A DNA stretch of 45,593 bases from the NCBI RefSeq assembly GCF_001431625.1, contig NZ_LLXT01000081.1, forward strand, positions 1-45,593, read 5' to 3'. Made by a program: the position numbers and the translations under genes. Within the stretch, counting starts at the first letter, position 1, and each line of letters opens with the position of its first letter. This stretch comes from Stenotrophomonas geniculata ATCC 19374 = JCM 13324 (lineage in GTDB: Bacteria > Pseudomonadota > Gammaproteobacteria > Xanthomonadales > Xanthomonadaceae). Shown here piece after piece: positions 1-9,029 of this stretch. The notes under the pieces were generated by a model. That model did no database searches. It was not told where the DNA came from and saw nothing but the letters and a program-made list of their open reading frames with translations.

Positions 1-26
1 CGACCTGTCGGAACGGCGTATTGCCC

Positions 27-131
27 TGGTGGGTGTCGACCTTGGTCGACACGGTAGATCCACGCCGTGCGTGGATGACTCATTCGATATATGCAAGAAA
101 AATCGTGTCGACCAAGGTCGACACCCACCAA
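27..131. repeat. SMAG/REP-type palindrome cluster with 26-bp inverted arms
   Basis: A 26-bp segment at 27-52 is repeated as an exact inverted copy at 106-131; each arm contains the self-complementary unit GTCGACCTTGGTCGAC. Between them (54-79) sits a GTAG-started palindrome of the type GTAGATCCACGC. This is the paired arrangement of the GTAG/SMAG REP family of S. maltophilia. No gene is visible between 1 and 326. Confidence 0.8.
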
Positions 132-214
132 CAACCGCGCTGAACAACGGCCGCAGTTACCAACAGACCGCAGGGATCTATCAGAGGCGGGGCGGTGTGG
201 GTGGACAGGACCGT

Positions 215-234
215 TGGCGCCATGGATGGCGCCA
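215..234. repeat. Perfect inverted repeat downstream of fadA
   Basis: TGGCGCCATGGATGGCGCCA forms a hairpin about 90 bp beyond the stop codon of the minus-strand thiolase gene. It could act as a 3' stabilising or termination structure, but no T-run follows it on either strand, so a rho-independent terminator is not supported. Confidence 0.4.
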
Positions 235-326
235 TCGAGCCCCCATGGACGGGTTCACGGCGTGTCCCGGGCAGCCCTGCCAACCCGGCCCACGCCATGA
301 AGCCCAACGAGGCAACGCTTTGAACC

Positions 327-1535
327 TTACAGCGCCTCGAAAATACCCGCCGCACCCATGCCGGTGCCGATGCACATCGTCACCATGCCGTACTTCTGCT
401 GGCGACGACGCAGGCCGTGCAGCAGGGTTGCGGTACGGATCGCGCCGGTTGCACCCAGCGGGTGGCCCAGGGCGATCGCGCCGCCCAGCGGGTTGACCTT
501 GCTCGGGTCCAGGCCGCAATCGCGGATCACCGCCAGCGACTGCGCGGCGAACGCTTCGTTCAGTTCAATCCAGTCCAGCTGGTCCTGGGTCAGGCCCGCC
601 TGCTTCAGTGCCTTCGGGATCGCGGCGATCGGGCCGATGCCCATCACTTCCGGGCGCACGCCGGCCACCGAGAAACTGACGAAACGGGCCAGCGGGGTCA
701 GGCCGTAATCCTTGATTGCCTGCTCCGAGGCCAGCAGCACGGCACCGGCGCCATCGCTCATCTGCGAGGAGTTGCCGGCGGTGACGGTGCCGCCGAACTG
801 GCCGTTGCGGAACACCGGGCGCAGCTTGGCCAGGCCTTCGGCGGAGGAGTCCGGGCGCGGGCCTTCGTCGGTGTCGGCGACCTTGTTGCGGGTGATGATG
901 CGCTGGCCATCGGCCAGGTCCGGCAGGTGCGAGACGATCTCGTACGGGCTGATCTCGTCCTTGAACTCGCCGTTCTGGATCGCCGCCATGGCCTTCTGGT
1001 GCGAGGCGAGGGCGAAGGCGTCCTGGTCTTCGCGCGAGACCTTCCACTCTTCGGCCACCTTCTCGGCGGTGATGCCCATGCCGTAGGCGATGGCCACGTG
1101 GTCGTTGTCGAACACGCTCGGTGCCATGGCGATCTTGTTGCCCATCATCGGCACCATCGACATCGACTCGGTGCCACCGGCCAGCATCAGGTCGGCGTTG
1201 CCCAGGCGGATCGCGTCGGCGGCCTGCGCCACGGCCTGCAGGCCGGAGGAGCAGAAGCGGTTCACGGTCTGTGCGGCGATGGTGTTCGGCAGGCCGGCCA
1301 GCAGCACGCCGATGCGGGCGACGTTCATGCCCTGCTCGGCTTCCGGCATCGCGCAGCCGATGATCGCGTCATCGATGCGGTTGACGTCCACGCCCGGGGC
1401 CTGCGCGACGACGCTGCGCAGCACGTGCGCAAGCATGTCGTCGGGGCGGGTGTTGCGGAACATGCCCTTGGGCGCCTTGCCGACCGGGGTACGGGTGGCG
1501 GCGACGATGTAGGCGTCCTGGATTTGCTTGGTCAT
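327..1535 (-). CDS. fadA: Acetyl-CoA C-acyltransferase (thiolase), last step of beta-oxidation
   Basis: This 402-residue thiolase cleaves 3-ketoacyl-CoA with free CoA to give acetyl-CoA and an acyl-CoA shortened by two carbons. The acyl-accepting cysteine is C95 in NRFCSSGLQA, the base histidine is H358 in ALGHPLGATG and the second cysteine is C388 in CIGTGMG, so the catalytic triad is complete. Length is normal for the family (about 390-400). It lies 74 bp downstream of the HAD/crotonase fusion on the same strand, with a REP unit in the gap, and forms the distal gene of a regulator-fadN-fadA operon. Biosynthetic acetoacetyl-CoA thiolases share the fold, but the partner gene argues for a degradative role. 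Confidence 0.93.
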   Translation of the reverse strand: MTKQIQDAYIVAATRTPVGKAPKGMFRNTRPDDMLAHVLRSVVAQAPGVDVNRIDDAIIGCAMPEAEQGMNVARIGVLLAGLPNTIAAQTVNRFCSSGLQAVAQAADAIRLGNADLMLAGGTESMSMVPMMGNKIAMAPSVFDNDHVAIAYGMGITAEKVAEEWKVSREDQDAFALASHQKAMAAIQNGEFKDEISPYEIVSHLPDLADGQRIITRNKVADTDEGPRPDSSAEGLAKLRPVFRNGQFGGTVTAGNSSQMSDGAGAVLLASEQAIKDYGLTPLARFVSFSVAGVRPEVMGIGPIAAIPKALKQAGLTQDQLDWIELNEAFAAQSLAVIRDCGLDPSKVNPLGGAIALGHPLGATGAIRTATLLHGLRRRQQKYGMVTMCIGTGMGAAGIFEAL

Positions 1536-1565
1536 TGCAGTGATCTCTTGAATTTTTTAGCCGGA

Positions 1566-1586
1566 GTGCCGACCAACGGTCGGCAC
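1566..1586. repeat. REP-type palindrome between fadA and the HAD/crotonase gene
   Basis: GTGCCGACCAACGGTCGGCA is followed by CACCCACC, one copy of the common intergenic palindrome of this genome. It sits inside the fad operon and may affect relative stability of the two parts of the transcript. Confidence 0.65.
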
Positions 1587-1609
1587 CCACCAAAAGCAGG
1601 GAGGGGCGA

Positions 1610-3982
1610 TCAGTTACGCAGCGGCTTGCCGGTCTTCAGCATGTGCGCGATGCGGGCCTGGGTCTTTTCCTGCTGGGCCAGTTCGACGAAGTGCTTGCGC
1701 TCCAGGGTCAGCAGCCACTCTTCGTCCACCAGGGTGCCGCGGTCGACCTTGCCGCCGCACAGCACGGTGGCGATGCGCTCGGCGATCTCGTAGTCGTACG
1801 GGCTGATGAAGCGGCCTTCCAGCATGTTGACCAGCATCATCTTGAAGGTGGCGATACCCACGTCACCGGCCACCTGGATGCGGCGTGCCGGCAGCGGCGG
1901 ACGGTAGCCCGCTTCAGCCAGGGCGCGCGCTTCGGCCTTGGCGATGTGCAGCGCTTCGTAGCTGTTGAACACCACCTTGTCGGTGCTGCGCAGCAGGCCC
2001 AGTTCCTTGGCGTTGACCGCGGAGTTGGACACCTTGGCCATCGCCACGGTCTCGAAGGTCTTCTTCAGTTCGGCGAACACGTCACCGCCCGGGCCTGCGG
2101 CCTGCGAGGCGCGCACGGCCAGTTCCTTCAGGCCACCACCGGCCGGCAGCAGGCCGACGCCGGCCTCGACCAGGCCGATGTAGCTTTCCAGGAAGGCCAC
2201 GGTCTTGGCGCTGTGCATCTGGAACTCGCAGCCACCACCCAGCGCCAGGCCACGCACGGCGGCAACCACCGGCACCAGCGAGTACTTGATGCGCTGGCTG
2301 GTGCGCTGGAAGTTGGCCACCATTTCTTCGAACTGGTCGACCTTGCCGGCCTGCAGCAGGCCCAGTGCACCGGCCAGATCGGCACCGGCAGAGAAGGGCT
2401 CCTTCTGCTGCCAGATCACCAGGCCCTGGAAGTCCTTCTCGGCGCGGCTGACGCATTCCTGCAGGCCGTCCAGCACCTGGTCGGACACGGTGTTCATCTT
2501 GGTCTTGAAGCTGACCACGGCGATGCCATCACCGTCGTGCCACATGCGCAGGCCGTCGTTCTCGAACACGGTCTCGCCCGGCGCGAACTTCTCGCCCAGC
2601 AGCGGATCGGGGAAGCGCTGGCGCTGGTACACCGGCAGCGCCGAGCGCGGCAGCTTGGCATTGCGCGACGGGCTGTAGCTGCCTTCGGCGGCATGCACGC
2701 CGTCGCGGCCATCGAACACCCAGTCCGGCAGCGGGGCGTTGCTCATGCTCTTGCCGGCCACGATGTCATCGGCGATCCACTGTGCGACCTGCTTCCAGCC
2801 GGCGGCCTGCCAGGTTTCGAACGGGCCCAGCGACCAGCCGTAGCCCCAGCGGATGGCCAGGTCCACGTCGCGCGCGGTCTCGGCGATGTCGGCCAGGTGG
2901 TAGGCGCTGTAGTGGAACAGGTCGCGGAAGGTCGCCCACAGGAACTGCGCCTGCGGGTGCTGGCTTTCGCGCAGCTTGGCGAACTTCTCGGCCGGGTTCC
3001 TGATCTTCAGGATCTCGACCACTTCCGGCGCGGCAGCGCGATCGGCCGGGCGGTAGTCCTGCTTCTCCAGGTCCAGCACCACGATGTCCTTGCCGACCTT
3101 GCGGAAGATGCCGGCGCCGGTCTTCTGGCCCAGCGCGCCCTTGGAAATCAGCGCGTCCAGCCACTTCGGCGACTTGAAGAACTCATGCCACGGATCATTC
3201 GGCAGGGTGTCGCCCATGGTCTTGATGACGTGCGCCATGGTGTCCAGGCCGACCACGTCGGAGGTGCGGTAGGTCGCCGACTTCGGGCGGCCGACCAGCG
3301 GGCCGGTCAGGCCGTCCACTTCATCGAAGCCCAGGCCGAACTGCTGGGTGTGGTGGATGGTCGACAGGATCGAGAACACGCCGATGCGGTTGCCGATGAA
3401 GTTCGGGGTGTCCTTGGCGTACACCACGCCCTTGCCCAGGGTGGTGACCAGGAAGGCTTCCAGGCCTTCAAGCACGGCGGCGTCGGTGGTGGTGGCCGGG
3501 ATCAGCTCGGCCAGGTGCATGTAGCGCGGCGGGTTGAAGAAGTGCACGCCGCAGAAGCGGTGACGCAGCTGCTCGGGCAGCACGTCGGCCAGCTTGTTGA
3601 TGCCCAGGCCCGAGGTGTTGGAGGCCAGCACCGCGTGGTCGGCCACGAACGGCGCGATCTTCTTGTACAGGTCCTGCTTCCAGTCCATGCGCTCGGCAAT
3701 GGCCTCGATGATCAGGTCGCAGTCCTTCAGCTGCTCCAGGCCCGACTCATAGTTGGCCGGGGTGATGGCTTCGGCCAGCGACTTGCTGGCCAGCGGCGCC
3801 GGGCTCAGCTTGCCCAGGTTGGCGATCGCCTTCAGCACGATGCCGTCGGCCGGACCTTCCTTGGCAGGCAGGTCGAACAGCACGGTGTCGACGCCAGCGT
3901 TGGTGAGGTGGGCGGCGATCTGGGCACCCATGACGCCGGCACCCAGCACGGCGGCGCGGCGGACTAGCAGGGAATTGGACAT
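1610..3982 (-). CDS. 3-hydroxyacyl-CoA dehydrogenase / enoyl-CoA hydratase fusion, FadN type
   Basis: A 790-residue bifunctional beta-oxidation enzyme: hydration of trans-2-enoyl-CoA and NAD-dependent oxidation of the 3-hydroxyacyl-CoA. The order is dehydrogenase first, with an NAD-binding Rossmann motif GAGVMG at 14-19, and crotonase last (about 460-650, with FSAGADL and ALGGGCEF forming the oxyanion region). This is the reverse of E. coli FadB/FadJ and matches the order and length of Bacillus FadN. It starts 39 bp after the TetR gene and is followed by the thiolase, so the three are probably cotranscribed. The region between dehydrogenase and crotonase (about 360-450) is conserved-looking but has no motif I can name. 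Confidence 0.93.
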   Translation of the reverse strand: MSNSLLVRRAAVLGAGVMGAQIAAHLTNAGVDTVLFDLPAKEGPADGIVLKAIANLGKLSPAPLASKSLAEAITPANYESGLEQLKDCDLIIEAIAERMDWKQDLYKKIAPFVADHAVLASNTSGLGINKLADVLPEQLRHRFCGVHFFNPPRYMHLAELIPATTTDAAVLEGLEAFLVTTLGKGVVYAKDTPNFIGNRIGVFSILSTIHHTQQFGLGFDEVDGLTGPLVGRPKSATYRTSDVVGLDTMAHVIKTMGDTLPNDPWHEFFKSPKWLDALISKGALGQKTGAGIFRKVGKDIVVLDLEKQDYRPADRAAAPEVVEILKIRNPAEKFAKLRESQHPQAQFLWATFRDLFHYSAYHLADIAETARDVDLAIRWGYGWSLGPFETWQAAGWKQVAQWIADDIVAGKSMSNAPLPDWVFDGRDGVHAAEGSYSPSRNAKLPRSALPVYQRQRFPDPLLGEKFAPGETVFENDGLRMWHDGDGIAVVSFKTKMNTVSDQVLDGLQECVSRAEKDFQGLVIWQQKEPFSAGADLAGALGLLQAGKVDQFEEMVANFQRTSQRIKYSLVPVVAAVRGLALGGGCEFQMHSAKTVAFLESYIGLVEAGVGLLPAGGGLKELAVRASQAAGPGGDVFAELKKTFETVAMAKVSNSAVNAKELGLLRSTDKVVFNSYEALHIAKAEARALAEAGYRPPLPARRIQVAGDVGIATFKMMLVNMLEGRFISPYDYEIAERIATVLCGGKVDRGTLVDEEWLLTLERKHFVELAQQEKTQARIAHMLKTGKPLRN

Positions 3983-4021
3983 GGTGTAGGGCCTTTGTTG
4001 GTCAGCAGTTACTGGGTGGAA

Positions 4022-4675
4022 TCAAAGGGAAGCGGGCAGGGCGCTGGCGCGTGCGGCGGCGCGGAACCCGGCTTCGGCGAAATGGATCAGTTCGTGGGCG
4101 GCATGGGCACGATGCGCCGCTTCGGTGACACCGGCGGGACGCTTGATCAGCCCGAAGTCGGCCATGGCATAGGTGAGCGAGCCGGCCAGGAAGTCCAGGC
4201 GCCAGTACAGCTCTTCCTTGCTCAGGCCGGGCACGCACTCGCCGATGGCCTTGCCGAACGCACGCAGCACGTGGCCGTAGTGGTCAGACAGGAACTTGCG
4301 CAGGTTGTCGTTCTTCTCGGCATAGGCGCGGGCGATCACGCGCACGAAGGCGCCGCCGTTCTGGCGGTCCTGGGCCAGCGCCAGCGCCGGTTCGACGAAG
4401 GCGGCCAGCACCGGGCGCAGTTCACCGGGGTGTTCGCTGCGGGCCCGCTCCAGCTGCGACAGGCGGGCACCGGTCATCTCGTCCATGCGGCGGCGGAAGA
4501 CCTCGTTGACCAGGTTTTCCTTGGAACCGAAGTGGTAGTTGACCGCGGCGATGTTGACGTCGGCCTGGCTGGTCACCTGCCGCAGCGAGGTGCCGGCGAA
4601 GCCGTGCTGGGCGAACAGCTCCTCGGCCGCGCCGAGGATCCGGTCCTTGGTCGAGAAGTGGGCGGGCTTGGCCAT
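4022..4675 (-). CDS. TetR-family regulator, PsrA-like, of the fad operon
   Basis: A 217-residue TetR protein. The N-terminal helix-turn-helix reads TSLRQVTSQADVNIAAVNYH followed by FGSKENLV, very like the DNA-binding domain of Pseudomonas PsrA, a fatty-acid-responsive repressor of fad genes. A longer reading to an ATG at 4696 would start inside the operator, so I take the start at 4675 (MAKPAHFSTKD). The gene is the first of the regulator-fadN-fadA operon, and a PsrA-type palindrome lies 17 bp upstream of the start, which suggests autoregulation relieved by long-chain acyl-CoA or free fatty acid. The ligand is inferred, not shown. Confidence 0.85.
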   Translation of the reverse strand: MAKPAHFSTKDRILGAAEELFAQHGFAGTSLRQVTSQADVNIAAVNYHFGSKENLVNEVFRRRMDEMTGARLSQLERARSEHPGELRPVLAAFVEPALALAQDRQNGGAFVRVIARAYAEKNDNLRKFLSDHYGHVLRAFGKAIGECVPGLSKEELYWRLDFLAGSLTYAMADFGLIKRPAGVTEAAHRAHAAHELIHFAEAGFRAAARASALPASL

Positions 4676-4691
4676 CGATGGGCGGACCTTA

Positions 4692-4709
4692 ATCAAACGA
4701 TTGTTTGAT
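4692..4709 (-). promoter_or_regulatory. PsrA-like operator upstream of the fad operon
   Basis: ATCAAACGATTGTTTGAT is an inverted repeat of ATCAAAC around GATT. It contains CAAAC-N4-GTTTG, the pattern reported for PsrA sites in Pseudomonas. It lies just upstream of the TetR start and is the only copy I see in this region; the gap before the dehydrogenase gene has none. Confidence 0.7.
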
Positions 4710-4808
4710 ACTAGAACCAGACGGTACCGTATGGCATTTTGCAGTGCAGCAAAATAGGCCGGCTCGGTCAGATTTTACTCAGGTGGGTGAATGGGTGGAC
4801 CTGAACCT

Positions 4809-4874
4809 GTAGAGCCGAGCCCGCGCTCGGCTGCTCTTCGGCCAAGGGCCAGCCGAGCATGGGCTCGGCGCTAC
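4809..4874. repeat. Head-to-head pair of GTAG (SMAG) REPs
   Basis: A unit starting GTAGAGCCGAGCCCGCGCTC and a second inverted unit ending GGCTCGGCGCTAC enclose about 20 bp. They lie between the divergent fad operon and ndk. Confidence 0.8.
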
Positions 4875-4917
4875 AGCAGGGCCGCACGGCCCTCTACCAC
4901 CCGGCCACGTTATCTTT

Positions 4918-4971
4918 TACAATTCGCCTACGTTTATCAGGCTAAGCCCGCGTCCCGACGCGGGTTTTTTT
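4918..4971 (+). promoter_or_regulatory. Candidate ndk promoter with immediate leader terminator
   Basis: A good -10 box, TACAAT, is at 4918-4923; no clear -35 is visible. Only about 25 bp later comes CCCGCGT-CCCG-ACGCGGG followed by TTTTTTT (4947-4971), a strong rho-independent terminator shape that ends 50 bp before the ndk ATG. Transcription starting at this -10 would make an RNA of about 40 nt unless it reads through. Whether it is an attenuator, a short RNA or simply the end of an unseen transcript is open. Confidence 0.45.
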
Positions 4972-5020
4972 CATGTTACCCTTCGGGCCATCAGCGGCCC
5001 GATTCCATTGGAGACATCCC

Positions 5021-5446
5021 ATGGCGCTGGAGCGCACCCTTTCGATCATCAAGCCGGACGCCGTTGCCAAGAACGTCATCGGCGAAATCTACGCCCGCTT
5101 CGAGAAGGCCGGCCTGAAGGTCGTGGCCGCCAAGTACAAGCAGCTGTCGCGCCGTGAAGCCGAAGGCTTCTACGCCGTGCACCGCGAGCGTCCGTTCTTC
5201 AACGCGCTGGTCGAGTTCATGATCTCCGGCCCGGTGATGATCCAGGCCCTGGAAGGCGAGAACGCCGTCCTGGCCCACCGCGACCTGCTGGGCGCCACCA
5301 ACCCGAAGGAAGCCGCTGCGGGCACCATCCGCGCCGACTTCGCCGAATCCATCGATGCCAACGCCGCCCACGGCTCGGACTCGGTCGAGAATGCCGCGAT
5401 TGAAATCGCCTACTTCTTCGCCGCCACCGAAGTCGTCTCGCGCTGA
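5021..5446 (+). CDS. ndk: Nucleoside diphosphate kinase
   Basis: This 141-residue enzyme transfers the gamma-phosphate of ATP to other nucleoside diphosphates through a phosphohistidine. The phosphorylated residue is H117 in NAAHGSDS, and the start [18 protein letters not shown] is the family signature. The start at 5021 has a GGAGA ribosome site; an upstream in-frame ATG at 4973 would overlap the leader terminator and adds residues absent from the family. It is 11 bp upstream of rlmN, as in related Xanthomonadaceae. Confidence 0.98.
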   Translation: MALERTLSIIKPDAVAKNVIGEIYARFEKAGLKVVAAKYKQLSRREAEGFYAVHRERPFFNALVEFMISGPVMIQALEGENAVLAHRDLLGATNPKEAAAGTIRADFAESIDANAAHGSDSVENAAIEIAYFFAATEVVSR

Positions 5447-5456
5447 GAGTAATGCC

Positions 5457-6662
5457 GTGAACGAGGTCGTACAGTCCCCCGCCATCCAGCCGCTGCCGAA
5501 GTCGGCACCCACGGCTGGCAAGCAGAACCTGCTCGACCTCGATCGCGCGGGCCTGGAGAAGTTTTTCGTCGAGGTTCTTGGCGAAAAGAGGTTCCGTGCC
5601 CACCAGGTGATGAAGTGGATCCACCATCGCTACGTCACCGACTTCGATGAAATGACCGACCTCGGCAAGGTCCTGCGTGCCAAGCTGCAGGCCCATGCCG
5701 AGGTACTGGTTCCCAACATCGTGTTCGACAAGCCCTCCGCCGACGGCACCCACAAGTGGCTGCTGGCGATGGGCGTGGATGGCAAGAACGCCATCGAGAC
5801 CGTGTACATCCCGGACAAGACCCGCGGCACGCTGTGCGTGTCTTCGCAGGTCGGTTGCGGCCTGAACTGCACGTTCTGCTCCACCGCCACCCAGGGCTTC
5901 AACCGCAACCTGACCACCGCCGAGATCATCGGCCAGGTGTGGGTTGCCGCGCGCCACTTGGGCAACGTGCCGCACCAGATGCGCCGCCTCACCAACGTGG
6001 TGATGATGGGCATGGGCGAGCCACTGATGAATTTCGACAACGTCGTGCGCGCCATGAGCGTGATGCGCGACGACCTGGGCTACGGCCTGGCCAACAAGCG
6101 CGTGACCCTGTCGACCTCCGGCCTGGTCCCGCAGATCGACCGCCTGTCTGCCGAAAGCGACGTGTCGCTGGCGGTGTCGCTGCATGCGCCGAACGATGCG
6201 CTGCGCGAGACCCTGGTGCCGCTCAACAAGAAGTACCCGATCGCCGAGCTGATGGCCTCGTGCGCACGCTACCTGCGCGCCAACAAGCGCCGCGAATCGG
6301 TCACCTTCGAATACACCCTGATGAAGGGCATCAACGACAAGCCCGAGCATGCCCGCGAGCTGGCCCGCCTGATGCGCCAGTTCGACAACGCGGTGCAGGC
6401 CAAGGATTCGGGCAAGGTCAACCTGATTCCGTTCAACCCGTTCCCGGGTACCCGCTACGAGCGCTCGGAAGAGGCGCATATCCGCGCCTTCCAGAAGATC
6501 CTGCTCGACAGCAACGTGCTGACCATGGTCCGCCGCACCCGTGGCGACGACATCGACGCTGCCTGTGGCCAGCTCAAGGGCCAGGTGATGGACCGCACCC
6601 GCCGCCAGGCGGAGTTCAACAAGACGCTGCAGGCGGGGAAGGGGAGCGATGCCGCGGCCTGA
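5457..6662 (+). CDS. rlmN: 23S rRNA (adenine-2503-C2) / tRNA A37 methyltransferase RlmN
   Basis: A 401-residue radical-SAM methyltransferase that methylates C2 of A2503 in 23S rRNA and A37 of some tRNAs. The iron-sulfur motif CGLNCTFC is present, followed by STATQGF, and the GEPL motif ([10 protein letters not shown]) is intact. The start is taken as GTG at 5457, because the translation before it is the antisense-like tail of ndk and the family N-terminus ([14 protein letters not shown]) follows. It overlaps pilW by 14 bp, indicating cotranscription. Confidence 0.96.
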   Translation: MNEVVQSPAIQPLPKSAPTAGKQNLLDLDRAGLEKFFVEVLGEKRFRAHQVMKWIHHRYVTDFDEMTDLGKVLRAKLQAHAEVLVPNIVFDKPSADGTHKWLLAMGVDGKNAIETVYIPDKTRGTLCVSSQVGCGLNCTFCSTATQGFNRNLTTAEIIGQVWVAARHLGNVPHQMRRLTNVVMMGMGEPLMNFDNVVRAMSVMRDDLGYGLANKRVTLSTSGLVPQIDRLSAESDVSLAVSLHAPNDALRETLVPLNKKYPIAELMASCARYLRANKRRESVTFEYTLMKGINDKPEHARELARLMRQFDNAVQAKDSGKVNLIPFNPFPGTRYERSEEAHIRAFQKILLDSNVLTMVRRTRGDDIDAACGQLKGQVMDRTRRQAEFNKTLQAGKGSDAAA

Positions 6663-7434
6663 CCGCCTCTGGCTGGTTCTGCTCGCAGGCGTGCTGGCCG
6701 TTGCGGTCGGTGGCTGCAAATCCCAACCCAAGGCCAGGCTGGGCCCCATCGAAGCGCCGGTCTACTCGGTCCGCGATCCGGACAACGTGCGGCGTCAGGT
6801 GCGCCTGCAGGACCTGCTGGCACTGGCCGCCCGCGACATGCAGGTCGGCAACCTCGATGCGGCCGAACGCAAGGCGCGCGAGGCGCTGAAGCTGGCACCC
6901 GAATCGCCTGATGCGCTGGTGCTGATGGCCGGCATCGACGAGCGCCGTGGCCGTACCCAGCAGGCCGGTGAGAGCTTCCGCAAGGCTGCCGAACAGGCGC
7001 CGCAGCGCGGGGACGTCCTCAACAATTACGGCGCGTGGCTGTGCCAGCAGGGCCGCCCGGCCGAGTCGCTGGCCTGGTTCGATCGTGCGCTGCAGGCGCC
7101 GGGCTACGCCACGCCGGCCGAGGCCCAGGCCAATGCCGGGGGCTGTGCCCTGGACGCTGGCCAGCTTGAACGTGCCGAGCGCGACCTGCGCGCGGCGCTG
7201 TCGACGCTGCCGGGAAATCCGGTCGCGCTGGAGGCGATGGCCCAGCTCAGCTTCCGCCAGGGCCGCTACATGGAGGCCCGGGCCTTCGCCGAACGTAGGA
7301 TTGCGGCTGCACCCGCAACGCGTTCCGTGTTACAACTTGCGTCTCAAATCGAAGCGCGGCTGGGTGATCGGGCGGCATCTGATCGCTATATTCAGCGGAT
7401 TCGACAGGAATTTCCGCAGGAAGCGGGCTCCTAA
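6649..7434 (+). CDS. pilW: Type IV pilus biogenesis lipoprotein PilW/PilF
   Basis: A 261-residue outer-membrane lipoprotein needed for assembly of the PilQ secretin. A signal peptide with lipobox VGGC (C near residue 23) is followed by several tetratricopeptide repeats from about residue 55 onward ([20 protein letters not shown], then [20 protein letters not shown]). Length and position directly after rlmN match PilF/PilW of gamma-proteobacteria. It is followed 18 bp later by rodZ. Confidence 0.92.
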   Translation: MPRPDRLWLVLLAGVLAVAVGGCKSQPKARLGPIEAPVYSVRDPDNVRRQVRLQDLLALAARDMQVGNLDAAERKAREALKLAPESPDALVLMAGIDERRGRTQQAGESFRKAAEQAPQRGDVLNNYGAWLCQQGRPAESLAWFDRALQAPGYATPAEAQANAGGCALDAGQLERAERDLRAALSTLPGNPVALEAMAQLSFRQGRYMEARAFAERRIAAAPATRSVLQLASQIEARLGDRAASDRYIQRIRQEFPQEAGS

Positions 7435-7452
7435 CTCCAGGGTTGATGCATT

Positions 7453-8325
7453 GTGATTGATGACCAGACTGTGAGCGCTCTCGAGACTGCGGCCGGCTGC
7501 GGCAGCCGCCTGCGCCAGGCCCGCGAGGCGGCCGGACTGACCCTCGAAGATGTCGGCTCGCGCCTGCGCATGCCGGTCCAGGTGGTCAGGTCGCTGGAAG
7601 AAGAACAATGGCAGAAGCTTGGCGCGCCGGTGTTCGTGCGCGGCCAGCTGCGCAGTTACGCGCGGCTTCTGGATGTGGACGTGGGAGAGCTGCTGGAGCA
7701 GGCCCAGGTCGGCCCGGTGGTTCCGCCCACCCTGGTCAGCCATACCCATACCCCGCGTGCGCGCCGCATTGCCGAGAATCTCGGCCGTCGCGTGCTGTAT
7801 GTCGGCATCACCGCGGTGCTGGCGGTGCCGGTGTGGTTCGCCACCCGTGGCCATTTCGATGGCAGTGCCACCCCGTCGCCGAATACCGCCTCGCTGGACG
7901 CCATCCCGGCCGCCGTGCCGGTAACCCCGTCCGCTGCGGGTGTCGAGCCCTCGGCGCCGGCTGAAGTGGCGAGCGCCCCGGCCAGCAAGCCGGCCGCCAC
8001 CCCGTACGTGGCCTCGCTGGCCCCGGTGCCGCGTTCAGCCCCGGCGCCAGCGGCTGCCGCCAACACGCTGGACATGCAGTTCAGCGGCGACAGCTGGGTC
8101 GATATCGGCGGCCCGGACGGCGCTACCGTCGAGAAGGCGCTGATCAAGTCCGGCGAAAGCCGCAGCTTCACACCGGGCCAGGTGACCCGGGTGACCCTGG
8201 GCAACGCCTCGGCGGTCCAGGTTCAGCAGAACGGCGCTATCGTCGATCTGACCCCCTACCAGCGAGCCAACGTGGCACGCTTTCAGGTATCCTCTGAAGG
8301 CTCCGTAGTCCCGGTTTCGCACTGA
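7453..8325 (+). CDS. rodZ: RodZ-like cytoskeletal membrane protein
   Basis: A 290-residue bitopic inner-membrane protein that links MreB to the elongation machinery. It has an N-terminal cytoplasmic helix-turn-helix (about 15-85, LRQAREAAGLTLEDVGSRLR), one membrane helix near 117-135 (VLYVGITAVLAVPVWFA), an Ala/Pro/Ser-rich linker and a C-terminal beta domain (DUF4115, with SGDSWVDIGGPDG). The start is GTG. In E. coli rodZ is followed by ispG and hisS; here those two are missing and a YfgM-like gene comes next. Confidence 0.93.
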   Translation: MIDDQTVSALETAAGCGSRLRQAREAAGLTLEDVGSRLRMPVQVVRSLEEEQWQKLGAPVFVRGQLRSYARLLDVDVGELLEQAQVGPVVPPTLVSHTHTPRARRIAENLGRRVLYVGITAVLAVPVWFATRGHFDGSATPSPNTASLDAIPAAVPVTPSAAGVEPSAPAEVASAPASKPAATPYVASLAPVPRSAPAPAAAANTLDMQFSGDSWVDIGGPDGATVEKALIKSGESRSFTPGQVTRVTLGNASAVQVQQNGAIVDLTPYQRANVARFQVSSEGSVVPVSH

Positions 8326-8390
8326 GGCGCGGTTTCACCACCTTCGATTAATCCCAATGGTCCCTCCCGATGGGCGGGGCGAGAGTACGC

Positions 8391-9029
8391 ATGGCGATCG
8401 ACGATCTGCTCGACGAGCACGAACAAAGTGAACGCGTCCGCAGCTGGCTGCGGAAGAATGGCGCCAGCATCCTCGGTGGCGTAGTCATCGCCATCGGTGC
8501 CATTGCCGGCTGGCAGTGGTACCAGAAGGATCAGGGCGGCAAGCTGGCCTCGGCCAATGTCGAGTACCAGAAGGCGCTCGTTGGCCTGCAGCAGAACAAG
8601 CTCGACGACGCCTCCAAGGCGGTCAAGGCGCTTGAAGCCGGCCCGTCCAGCATCTACGGCGACCTCGCGGCGCTGCAGCTGGCCAAGGCCCAGGTCGACG
8701 CCGGCAAGAACGAAGAAGCCCTGGCCACCCTGCGCGGCGTGAAGGTCGAAGGTGACCTGCAGCGCGTGGTCGATCAGCGTGTGGCCCGCCTGCTGGTGGC
8801 CACCGGCAAGAGTGACGAGGCGATCAAGCTGCTGGGCAGCGCCACCGACAGCAGCAGCCTGGAAATCCATGGCGACGCGCTGATGGCGCAGGGCAAGCGC
8901 GATGACGCCCGGAGCCAGTACGAGAAAGCGCTGAAGTCGCTGGACGTGGCAGCGCCGCAGCGGCGCCTGCTGGAAACCAAGGTTATGGACGCCGGCGGCA
9001 CCGTTGCCGCCCCTGCGGAGTCGGTTTGA
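8391..9029 (+). CDS. YfgM-family tetratricopeptide membrane protein
   Basis: A 212-residue protein with the YfgM layout: short cytoplasmic N-terminus (MAIDDLLDEHEQSERVRSWL), one membrane helix at about 23-42 (ILGGVVIAIGAIAGWQW) and a periplasmic TPR domain. YfgM is an ancillary SecYEG/PpiD chaperone-like factor in E. coli. The stop codon overlaps the bamB start (ATGA), so the two are translationally coupled. I take the start at 8391 rather than the in-frame ATG at 8370, which adds a non-family peptide. Confidence 0.9.
   Translation: MAIDDLLDEHEQSERVRSWLRKNGASILGGVVIAIGAIAGWQWYQKDQGGKLASANVEYQKALVGLQQNKLDDASKAVKALEAGPSSIYGDLAALQLAKAQVDAGKNEEALATLRGVKVEGDLQRVVDQRVARLLVATGKSDEAIKLLGSATDSSSLEIHGDALMAQGKRDDARSQYEKALKSLDVAAPQRRLLETKVMDAGGTVAAPAESV

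Noticed and set aside
1643..3967. A 774-codon plus-strand open frame antiparallel to the HAD/crotonase gene
   Set aside because: His/Gln/Ala/Gly-rich translation with no domains; a shadow caused by high G+C.
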